This document shows, one piece after another, positions 1 through 11,079 of a stretch of 64,000 nucleotides of DNA. Made by a program: the position numbers and the translations under genes. The notes under the pieces were generated by a model that searched no databases, was not told the DNA's origin, and saw only the letters and a list, made by a program, of their open reading frames with translations. The stretch's first letter is position 1. The number at the start of each line of letters is the position of its first letter. The stretch is from Usitatibacter palustris (GTDB lineage: Bacteria; Pseudomonadota; Gammaproteobacteria; Burkholderiales; Usitatibacteraceae), in NCBI RefSeq assembly GCF_013003985.1, contig NZ_CP053073.1:2108001-2172000 (forward strand), read 5' to 3'.

Positions 1-469
1 GGCCGTCGCCGTGGGAGATCGCTTCGAACGCGAGGTCGTAGACGCGCGGCAGCGTCGCCGAAGGACCCCGCGCGAGCTTCGGGAGCTCCAGGCTGTAGCC
101 CTTGGGCAAGTGCCGCTTGGTCGTGCGGATCTGCTCTTCGATCAGGTAGAAGTTGTCGAGCAGCCATTCCGCGGCGGGCGTGATGCGTTCGTTCGCGGCC
201 ACGGTCTCGACGAGAAGCTCACCCACTTCGTCGAGGACGGCGGCGTTCTCGGCAAGGCGCACCAGGAGGCGGTCGCGGGAGCGCCCGGTCGCCAGCCGGT
301 GGGAGAGCGCGAGGTTCTTGCCGTGCTGCTCCATCTGGTCGGCGCTGAAGAGCTCCGATCGCAGCGGCGGTTCCTCGTCGGCGAGCTTGTCCCGCATCTC
401 GGGCGCGAAAAAGCGCGCGACGGGCTCGAGCAGTCGCTGCAGGAAAGTGGGGTCGGTCACCCAATCCAT
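1..469 (-). CDS. Cyclic beta-1,2-glucan synthase (NdvB/ChvB-like, GH94 family), N-terminal fragment
   Basis: The coding strand is the minus strand. The ATG is at 467-469 and the frame stays open for 156 codons to the window edge, so only the N-terminus is present. The translation begins MDWVTDPTFLQRLLEPVARF and later reads LLDNFYLIEEQIRTTKRHLP and KGYSLELPKL. That stretch is characteristic of the N-terminal region of very large membrane proteins that make cyclic beta-1,2-glucan from UDP-glucose and carry glucoamylase-like and GH94 phosphorylase domains. Such periplasmic glucans help osmoadaptation. The GT84 and GH94 domains lie outside the window, so the family call rests on this N-terminal signature only. 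The plus-strand reading frames over this segment are shadows. Confidence 0.8.
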   Translation of the reverse strand, partial: MDWVTDPTFLQRLLEPVARFFAPEMRDKLADEEPPLRSELFSADQMEQHGKNLALSHRLATGRSRDRLLVRLAENAAVLDEVGELLVETVAANERITPAAEWLLDNFYLIEEQIRTTKRHLPKGYSLELPKLARGPSATLPRVYDLAFEAISHGDG

Positions 470-658
470 CCTACAGGCCGCCGACGGACGAAACCGTCGG
501 ACGAGCCCTACAGTACAAGCAAATTTGTTCCAATCAGCGCCGTGGTGGTGCACGTCCCGCTACACTCGAACGATCGCAGTCGCCCGAACGCTGGCAGTAG
601 GCCACGTGGAGAAAAGGGGCGTTGGAAGCTCAACGTTTCCCTCTATGGGGTCTCCACT

Positions 659-1291
659 ATGGGCCGAAGGCGAACCTGGACTGACGCACAACTCCTTCAG
701 GCTGTCCAAGCATCACGCTCGCTCGCGGCGACGCTAAGAGTGCTGGGATTGCGCGCCTGTGGCGGCAACTACGCGAGCATTGGAGCGCGCATTCTTGCAC
801 TTCATGCGGATACATCGCATTGGACGGGTCAAGCGCACCTCCGCGGCAGGCCGAACCCGCATGTACCCATACGACCACTCGTCGAGATCCTCGCACGTGG
901 CAGCAGCTTCCAAAGCAATAAGCTTCGTATCCGATTGATTCGCGCTGGGTATCTGGAGCCTCGCTGCGAGATGTGTGGGAACACCGTATGGCAAGGTCAA
1001 CCTATTCCGCTGGAGCTCGACCACATAGATGGGGATCGAACGAACAACGAGTTCGCCAACCTTCGCTTGCTCTGCCCCAATTGCCACGCGCTCACACCCA
1101 CATACAAAGGGCGCAACATTAGATATGCCCACATTCCGCCTCTCGCCGAAATCATTTTTGGCATCGAGCGCTGTGGTGGGATAAGGCACTACGCGCGCGA
1201 GCGGGGCGTCACGCCCGATGCCGTCCGAGGCTGGTTAAGGTCGAAGCGCTATAGCCTTGCGCTGCAAGCCGTCCTGGCTGAGCCTTCGTGA
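659..1291 (+). CDS. Free-standing HNH endonuclease next to an intron-bearing tRNA
   Basis: A 210-residue protein. I chose the ATG at 659 because family members start with a short basic leader before the helical domain; the frame stays open upstream but reads as antisense of the neighbouring gene. Residues 5-56 (TWTDAQLLQAVQASRSL ... DTSHW) match the small DNA-binding helical domain found in phage-type HNH proteins. Residues 103-143 hold the zinc-stabilised HNH core: C103-x2-C106, LELDHIDGD with H122, N130, then C139-PN-C142-H143. The C-terminus (GGIRHYARERGVTPDAVRGW) resembles a helix-turn-helix. Base composition is visibly less GC-rich than its neighbours, which suggests acquisition. It ends 22 bp before the split tRNA-Leu, so it may be a homing-type nuclease linked to that intron, but this is inference; many such HNH genes are simply phage-derived. 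Confidence 0.85.
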   Translation: MGRRRTWTDAQLLQAVQASRSLAATLRVLGLRACGGNYASIGARILALHADTSHWTGQAHLRGRPNPHVPIRPLVEILARGSSFQSNKLRIRLIRAGYLEPRCEMCGNTVWQGQPIPLELDHIDGDRTNNEFANLRLLCPNCHALTPTYKGRNIRYAHIPPLAEIIFGIERCGGIRHYARERGVTPDAVRGWLRSKRYSLALQAVLAEPS

Positions 1292-1313
1292 TACTTTCTA
1301 TGCAGAGCGAGAT

Positions 1314-1613
1314 GCCCGGGTGGTGAAACGGTAGACACAGAGGACTTAGGAAGGATTGAGCGCTCTAGCGGAAACGCTGGAAGTGGAACCCGTCAAATTC
1401 GGTGAAAGCCCTGGGCGCGAGCCCGAGCCAACGCCGAGCCAAGCTCCTCATGGAGAAGGTGTAGAGAGCAGACGGCGGGCACCTAAAGCCGCAAGGCCAG
1501 GGTGAAGGCGTGCTCCAGACCACGAACTCCGCAAGGAGGCGGCTAAAGCCGAAGTGGTAAGAAAATCCTCAGGCCGCAAGGCCGTGCTGGTTCGAATCCA
1601 GCCCCGGGCACCA
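1314..1613 (+). tRNA. tRNA-Leu(UAA) interrupted by a group I intron
   Basis: Acceptor strands GCCCGGG (1314-1320) and CCCGGGC (1603-1609) pair perfectly, followed by discriminator A1610 and an encoded CCA (1611-1613). The D-arm lies at about 1321-1338. The anticodon stem is GAGGA (1340-1344) with TCCTC (1566-1570). When the intron 1348-1561 is removed the loop reads C-T-T-A-A-A-A, giving anticodon UAA. The long variable arm GGCC-GCAA-GGCC, typical of class II leucine tRNAs, lies near 1572-1583, and the T-arm GCTGG-TTCGAAT-CCAGC at about 1586-1602. Exons are 1314-1347 and 1562-1613. The break falls between U34 and A35, the same site used by the cyanobacterial and plastid tRNA-Leu introns. Confidence 0.95.
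1348..1561 (+). ncRNA. Group I self-splicing intron (IC3-like) within tRNA-Leu(UAA)
   Basis: A 214-nt intron that follows exon U34 and ends in G1561, as group I introns do. The conserved core can be read directly. P3 pairs CCC-GTC (1389-1394) with GAC/GGG in 1471-1479. P4 pairs TCGGTG (1399-1404) with CGCCGA (1432-1437). P5 is GGGC-GCGA-GCCC (about 1413-1424), and P6 contains CTCC-TCAT-GGAG. P7 pairs GAGCA (1466-1470) with TGCTC (1511-1515). P8 pairs CACC (1480-1483) with GGTG (1501-1504), capped by GCC-GCAA-GGC. P9 is closed by CCAC/GTGG. Against the Azoarcus tRNA-Ile intron as I recall it, P3 and P7 differ by compensatory changes (P7 there GACUA/UAGUC). P1 probably uses exon CTT with GAG at 1358-1360, giving a U.G pair at the splice site. 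It has no internal ORF. Confidence 0.93.
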
Positions 1614-1642
1614 ACATTCACGCGGCGTAATCGCCCGCACGA

Positions 1643-1661
1643 CCGAGCGATTCTCGCTCGG
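1643..1661 (+). repeat. Perfect inverted repeat downstream of tRNA-Leu
   Basis: CCGAGCGA (1643-1650) and TCGCTCGG (1654-1661) form an 8-bp stem with a 3-nt loop, 30 bp after the tRNA 3' end. No T-tract follows, so an intrinsic terminator is possible but unproven. Confidence 0.4.
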
Positions 1662-1718
1662 CAACGCACCGCAATCGCGGTTTCATGACGCCTCCATCCA
1701 CACGCCGGGAGGCATCCC

Positions 1719-2012
1719 ATGAAAGCAACGCTGGTCACGTCCCTCATCGCTTGCGCGCTCGCGATCCCCTTCTCCACTTCGGCCGCGGTCGACACGAAGC
1801 CGCAGGAGACGGCCACGACGCAATGCACCACGGAAGCGAAGGCCCTGAAAGGCGAAGAGCGCGAGAAGGCGCTCGCGAAGTGCGAGAAGCTCGCGGCCTA
1901 CGGCCCCGGTTCTCAGCAGAACAAGATGAAGACCTGCAACGCGGACGCGAAGAAGAACGACCTGCACGGCGACGAGCGCCGTGCATTCATGAGCAAATGC
2001 CTGAAGGGCTAG
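1719..2012 (+). CDS. PsiF-family small periplasmic protein
   Basis: A 97-residue protein with a clear Sec signal peptide (MKATLVTSLIACALAIPFST, cleavage near residue 22 or 23). The mature part carries two PsiF-type repeats, one at about 36-55 (CTTEAKALKGEEREKALAKC) and one at about 73-95 (CNADAKKNDLHGDERRAFM ... C). Each keeps the paired cysteines and the K-x-L/D-x-G-x-E-R core. PsiF is named for phosphate-starvation induction in E. coli; its molecular role is unknown. The ATG at 1719 is preceded by the Shine-Dalgarno-like GGGAGG. The gene converges with the crystallin-like gene and the two are 40 bp apart. Confidence 0.88.
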   Translation: MKATLVTSLIACALAIPFSTSAAVDTKPQETATTQCTTEAKALKGEEREKALAKCEKLAAYGPGSQQNKMKTCNADAKKNDLHGDERRAFMSKCLKG

Positions 2013-2023
2013 GCCCTCCAGGC
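1999..2023. terminator. Hairpin between convergent genes, possible terminator
   Basis: GCCTG-AA-GGGC-TAG-GCCC-TC-CAGGC forms an imperfect stem overlapping the psiF-type stop codon, between two convergent genes. There is no strong T-tract on either side, so the call is tentative. Confidence 0.35.
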
Positions 2024-2052
2024 ATTCAGGTTGTTGCCGGTGTTGCGACTAC

Positions 2053-2856
2053 TCAGCCGCGCGGTTCACCGTTCTGGTTCACGGTGATCGTGCGGCCGGG
2101 GGGCGCCGCGAGCTGCGCGTGGTGCTCCCGGTTGCGGAAGTTGTACGTCACGTCGTAGTACTGGGGCTGGTAGCTCGAGGCGACATTCTCGCAACGCTGG
2201 ACGTCACGGGTTTCCGTGCCACCGCGGATGCGGTCCTTGTTGTAGCCGAGGGCACCGCCGCCGATCGCGCCGAGCGCGGTCGCTGCGTCATTACCCTTGC
2301 CGCTGCCGATCTGGTGACCCAGCACGCCGCCGAGGATCGCGCCAACCACCGCGCCGCCGACGCTACCGTCCGCGCGCACTTCTTCCTTCTCGACCCAGCA
2401 ACGTTGTTGCTGCTGGGCGTCGCCCACGACCGCGCGCACCTTCGTCACGTTCGCTTCATAGAGCTTCTCGTTCGGACGGCGGCGATACTCGTAGACGGGC
2501 AGCGGTTCCGGCGAATCGCGATAGGCGCGCGACGAGGCGTTGCCGCTCACCTTGCGGACCGACGAAACGCGGTCATTCAGGCCCATGCGCTCGAGGTTGT
2601 CGTAGCTGCCGGGGCGAAGCACCACGCAGTTGCCGCCGAAATTCGCATCCGAACAGACTTCCCAGCGGCCACGTTCGACAACGGCCGAGGAGGCGCGGTC
2701 ATTGAAGCCCGTCCGCTCGAAGTTGCTGACGTTGTTGACCGGGCCGAAGGTGCGGCCGCGGAAATTGTCGTGCTCATAGAACGTCACCTGCGCCGCAGCC
2801 TGCACGGAGAGCAGGAGCGTCGTCGCGCCAAGCGCGCAAGCCAGTTTCTTGTTCAT
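2053..2856 (-). CDS. Secreted beta/gamma-crystallin plus glycine-zipper protein
   Basis: A 267-residue protein with a Sec signal peptide (MNKKLACALGATTLLLSVQA). Residues about 24-102 form a beta/gamma-crystallin domain with two calcium-binding-type motifs, NDRASS (52-57) and NDRVSS (94-99), the usual N/D-N/D-x-x-S/T-S pattern. After a charged linker, residues about 164-205 form a glycine-zipper 2TM segment (GGAVVGAILGGVLGHQIGSG) of the type seen in outer-membrane lipoproteins such as SlyB. A strong AGGAGG lies just upstream of the ATG. Function is unknown. The architecture suggests a Ca2+-binding envelope protein, perhaps stress-related. It may be exported and membrane-associated through the zipper. 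Confidence 0.8.
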   Translation of the reverse strand: MNKKLACALGATTLLLSVQAAAQVTFYEHDNFRGRTFGPVNNVSNFERTGFNDRASSAVVERGRWEVCSDANFGGNCVVLRPGSYDNLERMGLNDRVSSVRKVSGNASSRAYRDSPEPLPVYEYRRRPNEKLYEANVTKVRAVVGDAQQQQRCWVEKEEVRADGSVGGAVVGAILGGVLGHQIGSGKGNDAATALGAIGGGALGYNKDRIRGGTETRDVQRCENVASSYQPQYYDVTYNFRNREHHAQLAAPPGRTITVNQNGEPRG

Positions 2857-2970
2857 CGTGAATCCTCCTAGACGTGACAGGACCGCCGACGTGGCGGGAT
2901 AAGCGTCACCTTAGGACTTGCCGTGCTTGTGCGGTGTAGGCGTACGCCGCGTCTGCGCGTAAGCCACCCG

Positions 2971-3954
2971 CTACCAGCGGGCGTGGACGAGTGGCCTGGC
3001 GTGGCGCAGATAGATGGAGGCGATGGCGTCCATCGTCGCGGGCGTGAGCAACGGGAGATCGGCCGCGGCCATGTTCTCCTCGACGTGGGCGGGACGCTTG
3101 CAGCCGGGGATGCTGCACGTCACAGCCGGATGCATGCCGATCCACGTGATGGCCATCTGGGCGAGCGTGTGGCCCTTGGGCACCAGGGCACGCAACTCCT
3201 CGACCGCAGCCAGCCCCACCGAGTAATCGAGGCCCGAGAAGGTCTCGCCGCGATCGAAGCCCGCGCCTCCCCGGTTGAACTGCCGGTGGTCATCCGCGGC
3301 GAACGTGCTCGAGGCCGTGAGCTTGCCCGCGAGCAAGCCGGATGAAAGCGGCAGGCGAGCGAGCACCCCGACGCCGCGGCGCTTCGTTTCGGCGAACAGC
3401 AGCTCCGCGGGCCGCTGCCGGAAGATATTGAAGATGATCTGCACCGACTGCACGCCCGGGTACTCGATCGCCTTCAGTGCCTCCTCGACCTTCTCGACGC
3501 TGACCCCATAGAAGCGCACCTTGCCGGCCGCCGCGAGATCGTCGAGGACACCGAACACCTCGGGCATGTAGTAGACCTGCGTCGGCGGGCAATGCAGCTG
3601 CAGCAGATCGAGGGCCTCGACGCCGAGGTTGCGGAGGCTGCGTTCGACGAATGCCGTGAGGTTCTCGCGCGAGTAGCCCTCGGCGACATGGGGGTTGAGA
3701 CGGCGGCCGGCCTTGGTGGCCACATGGAAGGGTTCGCTGCGTTCCTTGCGGAGCCTCGCGAGGAGCCGCTCGCTGCGGCCGTCGCCGTACACGTCGGCGG
3801 TGTCGAAGAAATTCACGCCGAGGTCGAGCGCGCGATGCAAGGCGGCCATCGACTCGGCGTCGTCCACCGGGCCCCACGTGCCGCCGATCGCCCAGGCGCC
3901 GAAGCTCACGGTCGAGACCTTCCAGCCGGTGCGGCCGAGCTTGCGGTATTCCAT
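2971..3954 (-). CDS. Aldo/keto reductase, last gene of the xylose operon
   Basis: A 327-residue NAD(P)H-dependent oxidoreductase of the AKR (beta/alpha)8 superfamily. The catalytic tetrad is visible as D51 (FFDTADVYG), Y56, K81 (HVATKAG) and H121 (LLQLHCP). The N-terminus (YRKLGRTGWKVSTVSFGAWA) is typical of the branch acting on small aldoses or aldehydes. Its ATG directly abuts the TAA of the ABC ATPase gene, so it is co-transcribed with xylFHG. The operon position suggests work on xylose or another pentose, or detoxification of sugar-derived aldehydes. The exact substrate cannot be read from sequence. Confidence 0.85.
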   Translation of the reverse strand: MEYRKLGRTGWKVSTVSFGAWAIGGTWGPVDDAESMAALHRALDLGVNFFDTADVYGDGRSERLLARLRKERSEPFHVATKAGRRLNPHVAEGYSRENLTAFVERSLRNLGVEALDLLQLHCPPTQVYYMPEVFGVLDDLAAAGKVRFYGVSVEKVEEALKAIEYPGVQSVQIIFNIFRQRPAELLFAETKRRGVGVLARLPLSSGLLAGKLTASSTFAADDHRQFNRGGAGFDRGETFSGLDYSVGLAAVEELRALVPKGHTLAQMAITWIGMHPAVTCSIPGCKRPAHVEENMAAADLPLLTPATMDAIASIYLRHARPLVHARW

Positions 3955-4725
3955 TTATGGACGGTCCTGGGAGGCTGCGCGGCTGACGCGCGGTTTTTCG
4001 CCGGCGATGATCATCGCGAGCACTTCGTCGCGCGTCACGTCGGCCACGTTCACGGTATCGACCACCGCGCCGTTCTTCATCACCGTCACGCGATCGCAGA
4101 CCTCGAAAACATCGTGCATGTCGTGGCTGATGAGGAAGATGCCGATGCCTTCCTTCTTCAGCCGCAGGATCGTGTCGAGCACCATGCGCGTTTCCGCCGG
4201 GCCGAGCGCGGCGCACGGCTCGTCCATGATGAGGATCTTCGCGTTGAAATGCAGCGCCCGGGCGATCGCGACGGTCTGCCGCTGGCCGCCCGACATCGCG
4301 CGCACGGGCTTGCGCATGTCCCGGAAGTTCGGATTCACGCGCGTGATCACCTGCAACGCCTCGTGTTCCATGCGGTCGGAGTCGAGCGTGCGCCACGGTG
4401 TGAGCAGCTCCCGGCCAAGAAACAGATTCGCCGGCGCGTCGAGGTTCTCGGCGAGTGCGAGCGTCTGGTGGATGGTTTCGATGCCGGCGGCTCGGGCCTC
4501 GCGCGGGCTTGCGAAGGTCTTCGCTTCGCCGCGGACCACGATCTCGCCTTCGTCCGGGGAAAACACGCCCGAGAGGATCTTGATGAGCGTGCTCTTGCCC
4601 GCGCCGTTGTGGCCGAGGAGGCCCACGACTTCACCCTCGTGCAGCGACGCGTTCACGTGGTCGACGGCCTGGATGCCGCCGAAGTGCTTGCTGAGCGAGC
4701 GGATCTCGACGAGGGCCGGGCTCAT
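3955..4725 (-). CDS. xylG: Xylose ABC importer ATPase, single-domain XylG type
   Basis: A 256-residue ABC ATPase. Walker A is GHNGAGKS (38-45), signature SGGQ (145-148), Walker B ILIMDEP (164-170), with H201 as the switch histidine. E. coli XylG has two fused ABC domains (about 510 residues); this protein has one, as in FrcA-like importers, and would have to act as a homodimer. The residue after DEP is cysteine (DEPCAAL) rather than the usual threonine. The ATG overlaps the permease stop (ATGA, 4722-4725). The call as a xylose system comes from the adjacent XylF, XylH and XylA genes. Confidence 0.87.
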   Translation of the reverse strand: MSPALVEIRSLSKHFGGIQAVDHVNASLHEGEVVGLLGHNGAGKSTLIKILSGVFSPDEGEIVVRGEAKTFASPREARAAGIETIHQTLALAENLDAPANLFLGRELLTPWRTLDSDRMEHEALQVITRVNPNFRDMRKPVRAMSGGQRQTVAIARALHFNAKILIMDEPCAALGPAETRMVLDTILRLKKEGIGIFLISHDMHDVFEVCDRVTVMKNGAVVDTVNVADVTRDEVLAMIIAGEKPRVSRAASQDRP

Positions 4726-5930
4726 TGCGACTGCCGCTTCGAGTAGATGCCGTCGAACCACACGGCGGCGATCAGGATCGCGCCGATGAAGATCTGCCGC
4801 TTGGCGCTCGAGACATCCATCAGCACCATGCCGTTGTCGAGGCTCTGGATGATGACGGCGCCGACGATCGCACCGGGAATCGTGCCCACCCCGCCCGCCA
4901 AAGAGGTGCCGCCGATCACGGCCGCGGCGATCACGTAGAGCTCGGCCATCTGGCCAATCGAGTGCGTACCGGCGTTGAGGCGCGAGGTGGTGATCACGGC
5001 CGAGATCGCGGCGAGCGCGCCCATCAGCACGAACACGTAGAGCAGGATGCGCTTCGTGGGCAGCCCCGAGAGAAGCGCGGCCTCGGGATTGCCTCCGTAC
5101 GCGAAGACGTATCGGCCGAAGCGCGTGCGCTGCGCGAGGATCGTGAGCGCGATCGCGACGAAGACGAGGATGAGCACCGGCAGGCCGATCCCCTTCCCCA
5201 CCGCTGCACCGCCGTCCGCGGTGCTCGCCGGATCCGGATAGGCATTCATCACCGCGACGAAGCCCAGCACCGCGGCGCACGATACGGCTACTTTGACCCC
5301 CGTGGCCCAGGCCGGTGGCATGGTCGCGTTGAAGCGAGCCCGCGATCGGCGCGCCTGCAGCGCCTGTGCGACGACCCACGCGCAAGCGGCAAAGCCCAGG
5401 AGCCAGCTCCACAGCGGACCGATCGATCCGTTCACGCCGCCACCGAGGCGTTGATAAGGAGTCGCCAGGGGTGCGAGCGTCTGGCCGTCGGCGACCATGA
5501 ACGCGGCGCCGCGGAACATGAGGTATCCGGCGAGCGTCACCACGAAGGCCGGCACGGCGCGATACGCCGTCCACCAGCCCTGGAAGGCGCCGAGCGCCAT
5601 CCCGGCAGCGATGCCGATCGCGATCGAGCCGAGCCAGCCCCACGACGAGTCCGCGCCCAGCCAGTCAGTCTGCGCGATGGCGATGAGCATCCCGGTGAAC
5701 GCCATCTGCGAGCCCACCGACAGGTCGATCTGGCGCGCGGCGATCACGTAGACCATGCCGCAGGCCATGATCGCGGTGACGCAGGTCTGGATCGAGAGGT
5801 TATACAGGTTGCGCGGCGTGACGAAGATGCCGCCGGTCGCGAAGGCGAGCGCGCCCCAGATGATCGCGAGCGCGAGCAACAGGGAGGTGAAGCGCGCGTC
5901 GAAGCCCGCGCGCTCTAGCCAGGTTCGCAT
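4722..5930 (-). CDS. xylH: Xylose ABC importer permease (XylH type)
   Basis: A 402-residue, strongly hydrophobic inner-membrane protein of the CUT2 (ribose/xylose) permease family, with about ten predicted membrane segments. Family hallmarks include [20 protein letters not shown] near the N-terminal third and YAYGGN-like [20 protein letters not shown] before the last third, then [14 protein letters not shown]. The length matches XylH (about 390) better than RbsC (about 320), owing to extra mid-protein segments. It lies between xylF (13 bp upstream) and xylG (4-bp overlap). It forms the channel for D-xylose delivered by the periplasmic binding protein. Confidence 0.92.
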   Translation of the reverse strand: MRTWLERAGFDARFTSLLLALAIIWGALAFATGGIFVTPRNLYNLSIQTCVTAIMACGMVYVIAARQIDLSVGSQMAFTGMLIAIAQTDWLGADSSWGWLGSIAIGIAAGMALGAFQGWWTAYRAVPAFVVTLAGYLMFRGAAFMVADGQTLAPLATPYQRLGGGVNGSIGPLWSWLLGFAACAWVVAQALQARRSRARFNATMPPAWATGVKVAVSCAAVLGFVAVMNAYPDPASTADGGAAVGKGIGLPVLILVFVAIALTILAQRTRFGRYVFAYGGNPEAALLSGLPTKRILLYVFVLMGALAAISAVITTSRLNAGTHSIGQMAELYVIAAAVIGGTSLAGGVGTIPGAIVGAVIIQSLDNGMVLMDVSSAKRQIFIGAILIAAVWFDGIYSKRQSQ

Positions 5931-5943
5931 CGGGACTAGCTTA

Positions 5944-6990
<1,047 letters not shown>

Positions 6991-7000
6991 GCTTCTCTCC

Positions 7001-8296
7001 TCAGATGTAGCGGTTGACCAGCGCCTCGAGCTTCTCCTGCCGGCCGGAGCGCGGCTGGGGCTCGATGTTGTTCTTCTCGACGTGCTTCGCAAGCTGCGCG
7101 AGCGACACCTTGCCGCCCAGGATCTCGCGACCGAGCTTGCCCTTCCACCCGGCATAGCGCGCGTCGAGTTGCTTCGCGAGCTCCCCGTCGTCGATCATCT
7201 TCTCGGCGATCAGCAGCGCACGGGCACACAGGTCCATCGCGTCGGCGTGCGCGGCAAGGAGATCGTCCGGATCGATCGACTGGCGGCGCACCTTCGCATC
7301 GAAGTTGAGACCCCCGCCGTTCTTGAAGCCGCCGGCGCGCAGGATGTGGTACATCGCGAGCGCCATCTGCGGCAGGTTGTTCGGAAACTGGTCGGTGTCC
7401 CAGCCGAGCTGGTCGTCGCCGCGGTTCATGTCGATCGAGCCGAAGATGCCCAGCGCATGCGCCATGCAGATCTCGTGCTCGAACGAGTGGCCGGCGAGGA
7501 GCGCGTGATTCTGCTCGATGTTCACCTTGACCTCCTTCTCCAGCCCGTAGCGCTTGAGGAAGCCGTACACGGTCGCCACGTCGTAGTCGTACTGGTGCTT
7601 CGTGGGTTCCGCGGGCTTGGGCTCGATGAGGATCATGCCCTTGAAGCCGATCTTGTGCTTGTGCTCGACCACCAGCGAGAGGAAGCGCCCGAGCTGGTCG
7701 AGCTCGCGGCCCACGTCGGTGTTGAGCAGCGTCTCGTAGCCTTCGCGGCCACCCCACAGCACGTAGTTCTTGCCCCCGAGCTCGTGCGTGAGCTCGAGGA
7801 CGTTCTTCACCTGGGCCGCGGCATAGGCGAAGACTTCGGGATCCGGATTGGTGGCGGCACCCGACATGAAGCGCCGGTTGGAGAAGAGGTTCGCCGTGCC
7901 CCACAGGAGGCCCACCTTGTTGGCGCGCATCTTCTTCTCGAAGATCTCGCCGATCTTGCGTACGTTGCGGTTCGATTCGCGCAGCGTCGCGCCTTCGGGG
8001 GCGATGTCGCGGTCGTGGAAGCTGAAGAACGGGATGCCCAGCAGCCGGAACATTTCGAAGGCGACATCGGCCTTCATCTCCGCCTGCTTCATCGGGTCGC
8101 CGCCCACCGCGTGCCAGGGCCGCTGGAACGTGTCGCCACCGAAGGGATCGAGGCCCTGCCAGACGAAGCTGTGCCAGTAGCACGCTGCGAACCGCAGCTG
8201 CTGCTCCATCGTACGGCCGAGGACCTTCTTCTCGGGCTTGTAGTACTTGAAGGTGACGGGCTTGGTCTGTTCGAAGAAGCGAAGGGCTTTTTTCAT
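7001..8296 (-). CDS. xylA: Xylose isomerase, copy 1
   Basis: A 431-residue cytoplasmic enzyme that interconverts D-xylose and D-xylulose. The catalytic histidine motif reads FHDRD and the metal-ligand segments [25 protein letters not shown] and GSIDMNRGD, all standard for class II XylA of about 430-440 residues. The C-terminus ends with the duplicated-looking [20 protein letters not shown], nearly the same as in the neighbouring copy. It is the downstream member of a tandem pair, 23 bp after copy 2 and 10 bp before xylF. The two copies are clearly paralogous (roughly two-thirds identical by eye) and both keep the active-site residues. The longer ORF upstream of the ATG is read-through into copy 2. 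Confidence 0.95.
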   Translation of the reverse strand: MKKALRFFEQTKPVTFKYYKPEKKVLGRTMEQQLRFAACYWHSFVWQGLDPFGGDTFQRPWHAVGGDPMKQAEMKADVAFEMFRLLGIPFFSFHDRDIAPEGATLRESNRNVRKIGEIFEKKMRANKVGLLWGTANLFSNRRFMSGAATNPDPEVFAYAAAQVKNVLELTHELGGKNYVLWGGREGYETLLNTDVGRELDQLGRFLSLVVEHKHKIGFKGMILIEPKPAEPTKHQYDYDVATVYGFLKRYGLEKEVKVNIEQNHALLAGHSFEHEICMAHALGIFGSIDMNRGDDQLGWDTDQFPNNLPQMALAMYHILRAGGFKNGGGLNFDAKVRRQSIDPDDLLAAHADAMDLCARALLIAEKMIDDGELAKQLDARYAGWKGKLGREILGGKVSLAQLAKHVEKNNIEPQPRSGRQEKLEALVNRYI

Positions 8297-8319
8297 GGTG
8301 GGGATTTCCGTTTCAGTAT

Positions 8320-9623
8320 TCAGAGGTAACTGTTCACGAGCGCCTCGAGCCGCTCCTGGCGGCCCGAGCGCGGTTGCGGCTCGATGTCGTTCTTCTCGAC
8401 ATGCGCGGCAAGCTGCGCGAGCGTTTTCCTGCGGCCGAGGATCTCCCGGCCCAGCTTGCCCTTCCAGCCGGCGTAGCGCGCGTCGACCTGCTTCGCGAGC
8501 TCGCCGTCGTTGATCATCTTCTCCGCGATGAGCAACGCGCGGGCGCACAGATCCATCGCCTCCGCGTGTGCCACCACGAGATCGTCGGCGTCGATCGACT
8601 GTCGCCGCACCTTCGCATCGAAGTTCACGCCGCCCGTGGTGAAGCCGCCGCCGCGAAACACGTGGTACATCGCGAGGGCGACCTGCGGGAGGTTGGTCGG
8701 GAACAGGACCGTATCCCAGCCGAGCGTCTCGTCACCGCGGTTCATGTCGACGGAGCCGAAGATGCCCAGTGCCCGGGCGAGCGCGATCTCGTGCTCGAAG
8801 GAGTGGCCGGCGAGGATGGAATGGTTCTGCTCGATGTTGATCCGCACGTCCTTCTCGAGCCCGAAGCGGGCGAGCAGGCCGTAGACCGTCGCGACATCGA
8901 AGTCATACTGGTGCTTGGTCGGCTCCGCGGGCTTGGTCTCGATGAGGATCGGGCCGCGAAAGCCGATGCGGTGCTTGTGCTCCACCACCAGCGACAGGAA
9001 GCGCCCCAGTTGCTCGACTTCGCGCGACACGTCCGTGTTGAGCAGGCTCTCGTAGCCCTCGCGCCCGCCCCACAGCGCGTAGTTCTCGCCGCCCAGGTCG
9101 TGCGTGAGTTCGAGCGCGTTCTTCACCTGCCCGGCCGCATACGCGAACACTTCCGGATCGGGATTGGTCGCGGCCCCGCTCATGTAGCGGCGATTCGAGG
9201 TGAGGTTGGCCATGCCCCAGAGCAGCTTCACGCCGCTCGCTTCCATCTTGCGCTGGACGACCTCGCCCATGCGCCGCACGTTGAGGTTCGTCTCGCGCAG
9301 CGTGGCCCCCTCGGGCGCGAGGTCGAGGTCGTGCATCGTGAAGTACGGCACGCCGAGCAACTCGAACAGCTCGAACGCGGTGTCGGTCTTCAGGCGCGCG
9401 AGCTTGAATGCGTCGCCCGATGCGTGCCACGGGCGAAGGAACGTCCCGGCCCCGAACGGATCCTGGCCCTGCCACACGAAGCTGTGCCAGTAGCACGCGG
9501 CGAACCTCAGCTGCTTCGCCATCGTTCGGCCCAGCACCTTCTTGTCCGGCTTGTACCACCGGTACTTCGGCGTGCGTACGCCGTGGAAGAAGGACGGGGG
9601 GTTCTTCATGCGCGAGGGTTTCT

Positions 9624-9627
<4 letters not shown>
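8320..9627 (-). CDS. xylA: Xylose isomerase, copy 2 (tandem paralogue)
   Basis: A 435-residue class II xylose isomerase. The start at 9627 forms an ATGA overlap with the xylB stop; an alternative ATG at 9609 would give 429 residues. The catalytic segment is MHDLD rather than FHDRD, while the metal-site segment [25 protein letters not shown] and GSVDMNRGD keep the required residues. The N-terminal about 25 residues and several surface loops differ from copy 1, so this is an old duplication rather than a recent one. It may differ in affinity or substrate (for example glucose, arabinose or a xylose derivative), or simply raise dosage. Confidence 0.94.
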
Positions 9628-11078
<1,451 letters not shown>

Positions 11079-11079
11079 G

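Noticed and set aside
11..658. Open frame continuing upstream of the HNH gene, which would give a 426-residue protein
   Set aside because: The upstream part is antisense to the cyclic-glucan synthase start and has no family resemblance; the HNH family starts near 659.
1448..1831. Open frame on the minus strand over the tRNA intron
   Set aside because: It is the complement of the structured RNA and of a secreted protein gene; no resemblance to a known protein.
2967..2981. Hairpin containing GGTAGCG at the end of the aldo/keto reductase gene
   Set aside because: It overlaps the stop codon and lacks a T-tract; the match to the operator motif is partial and lies at a gene end, not at a promoter.
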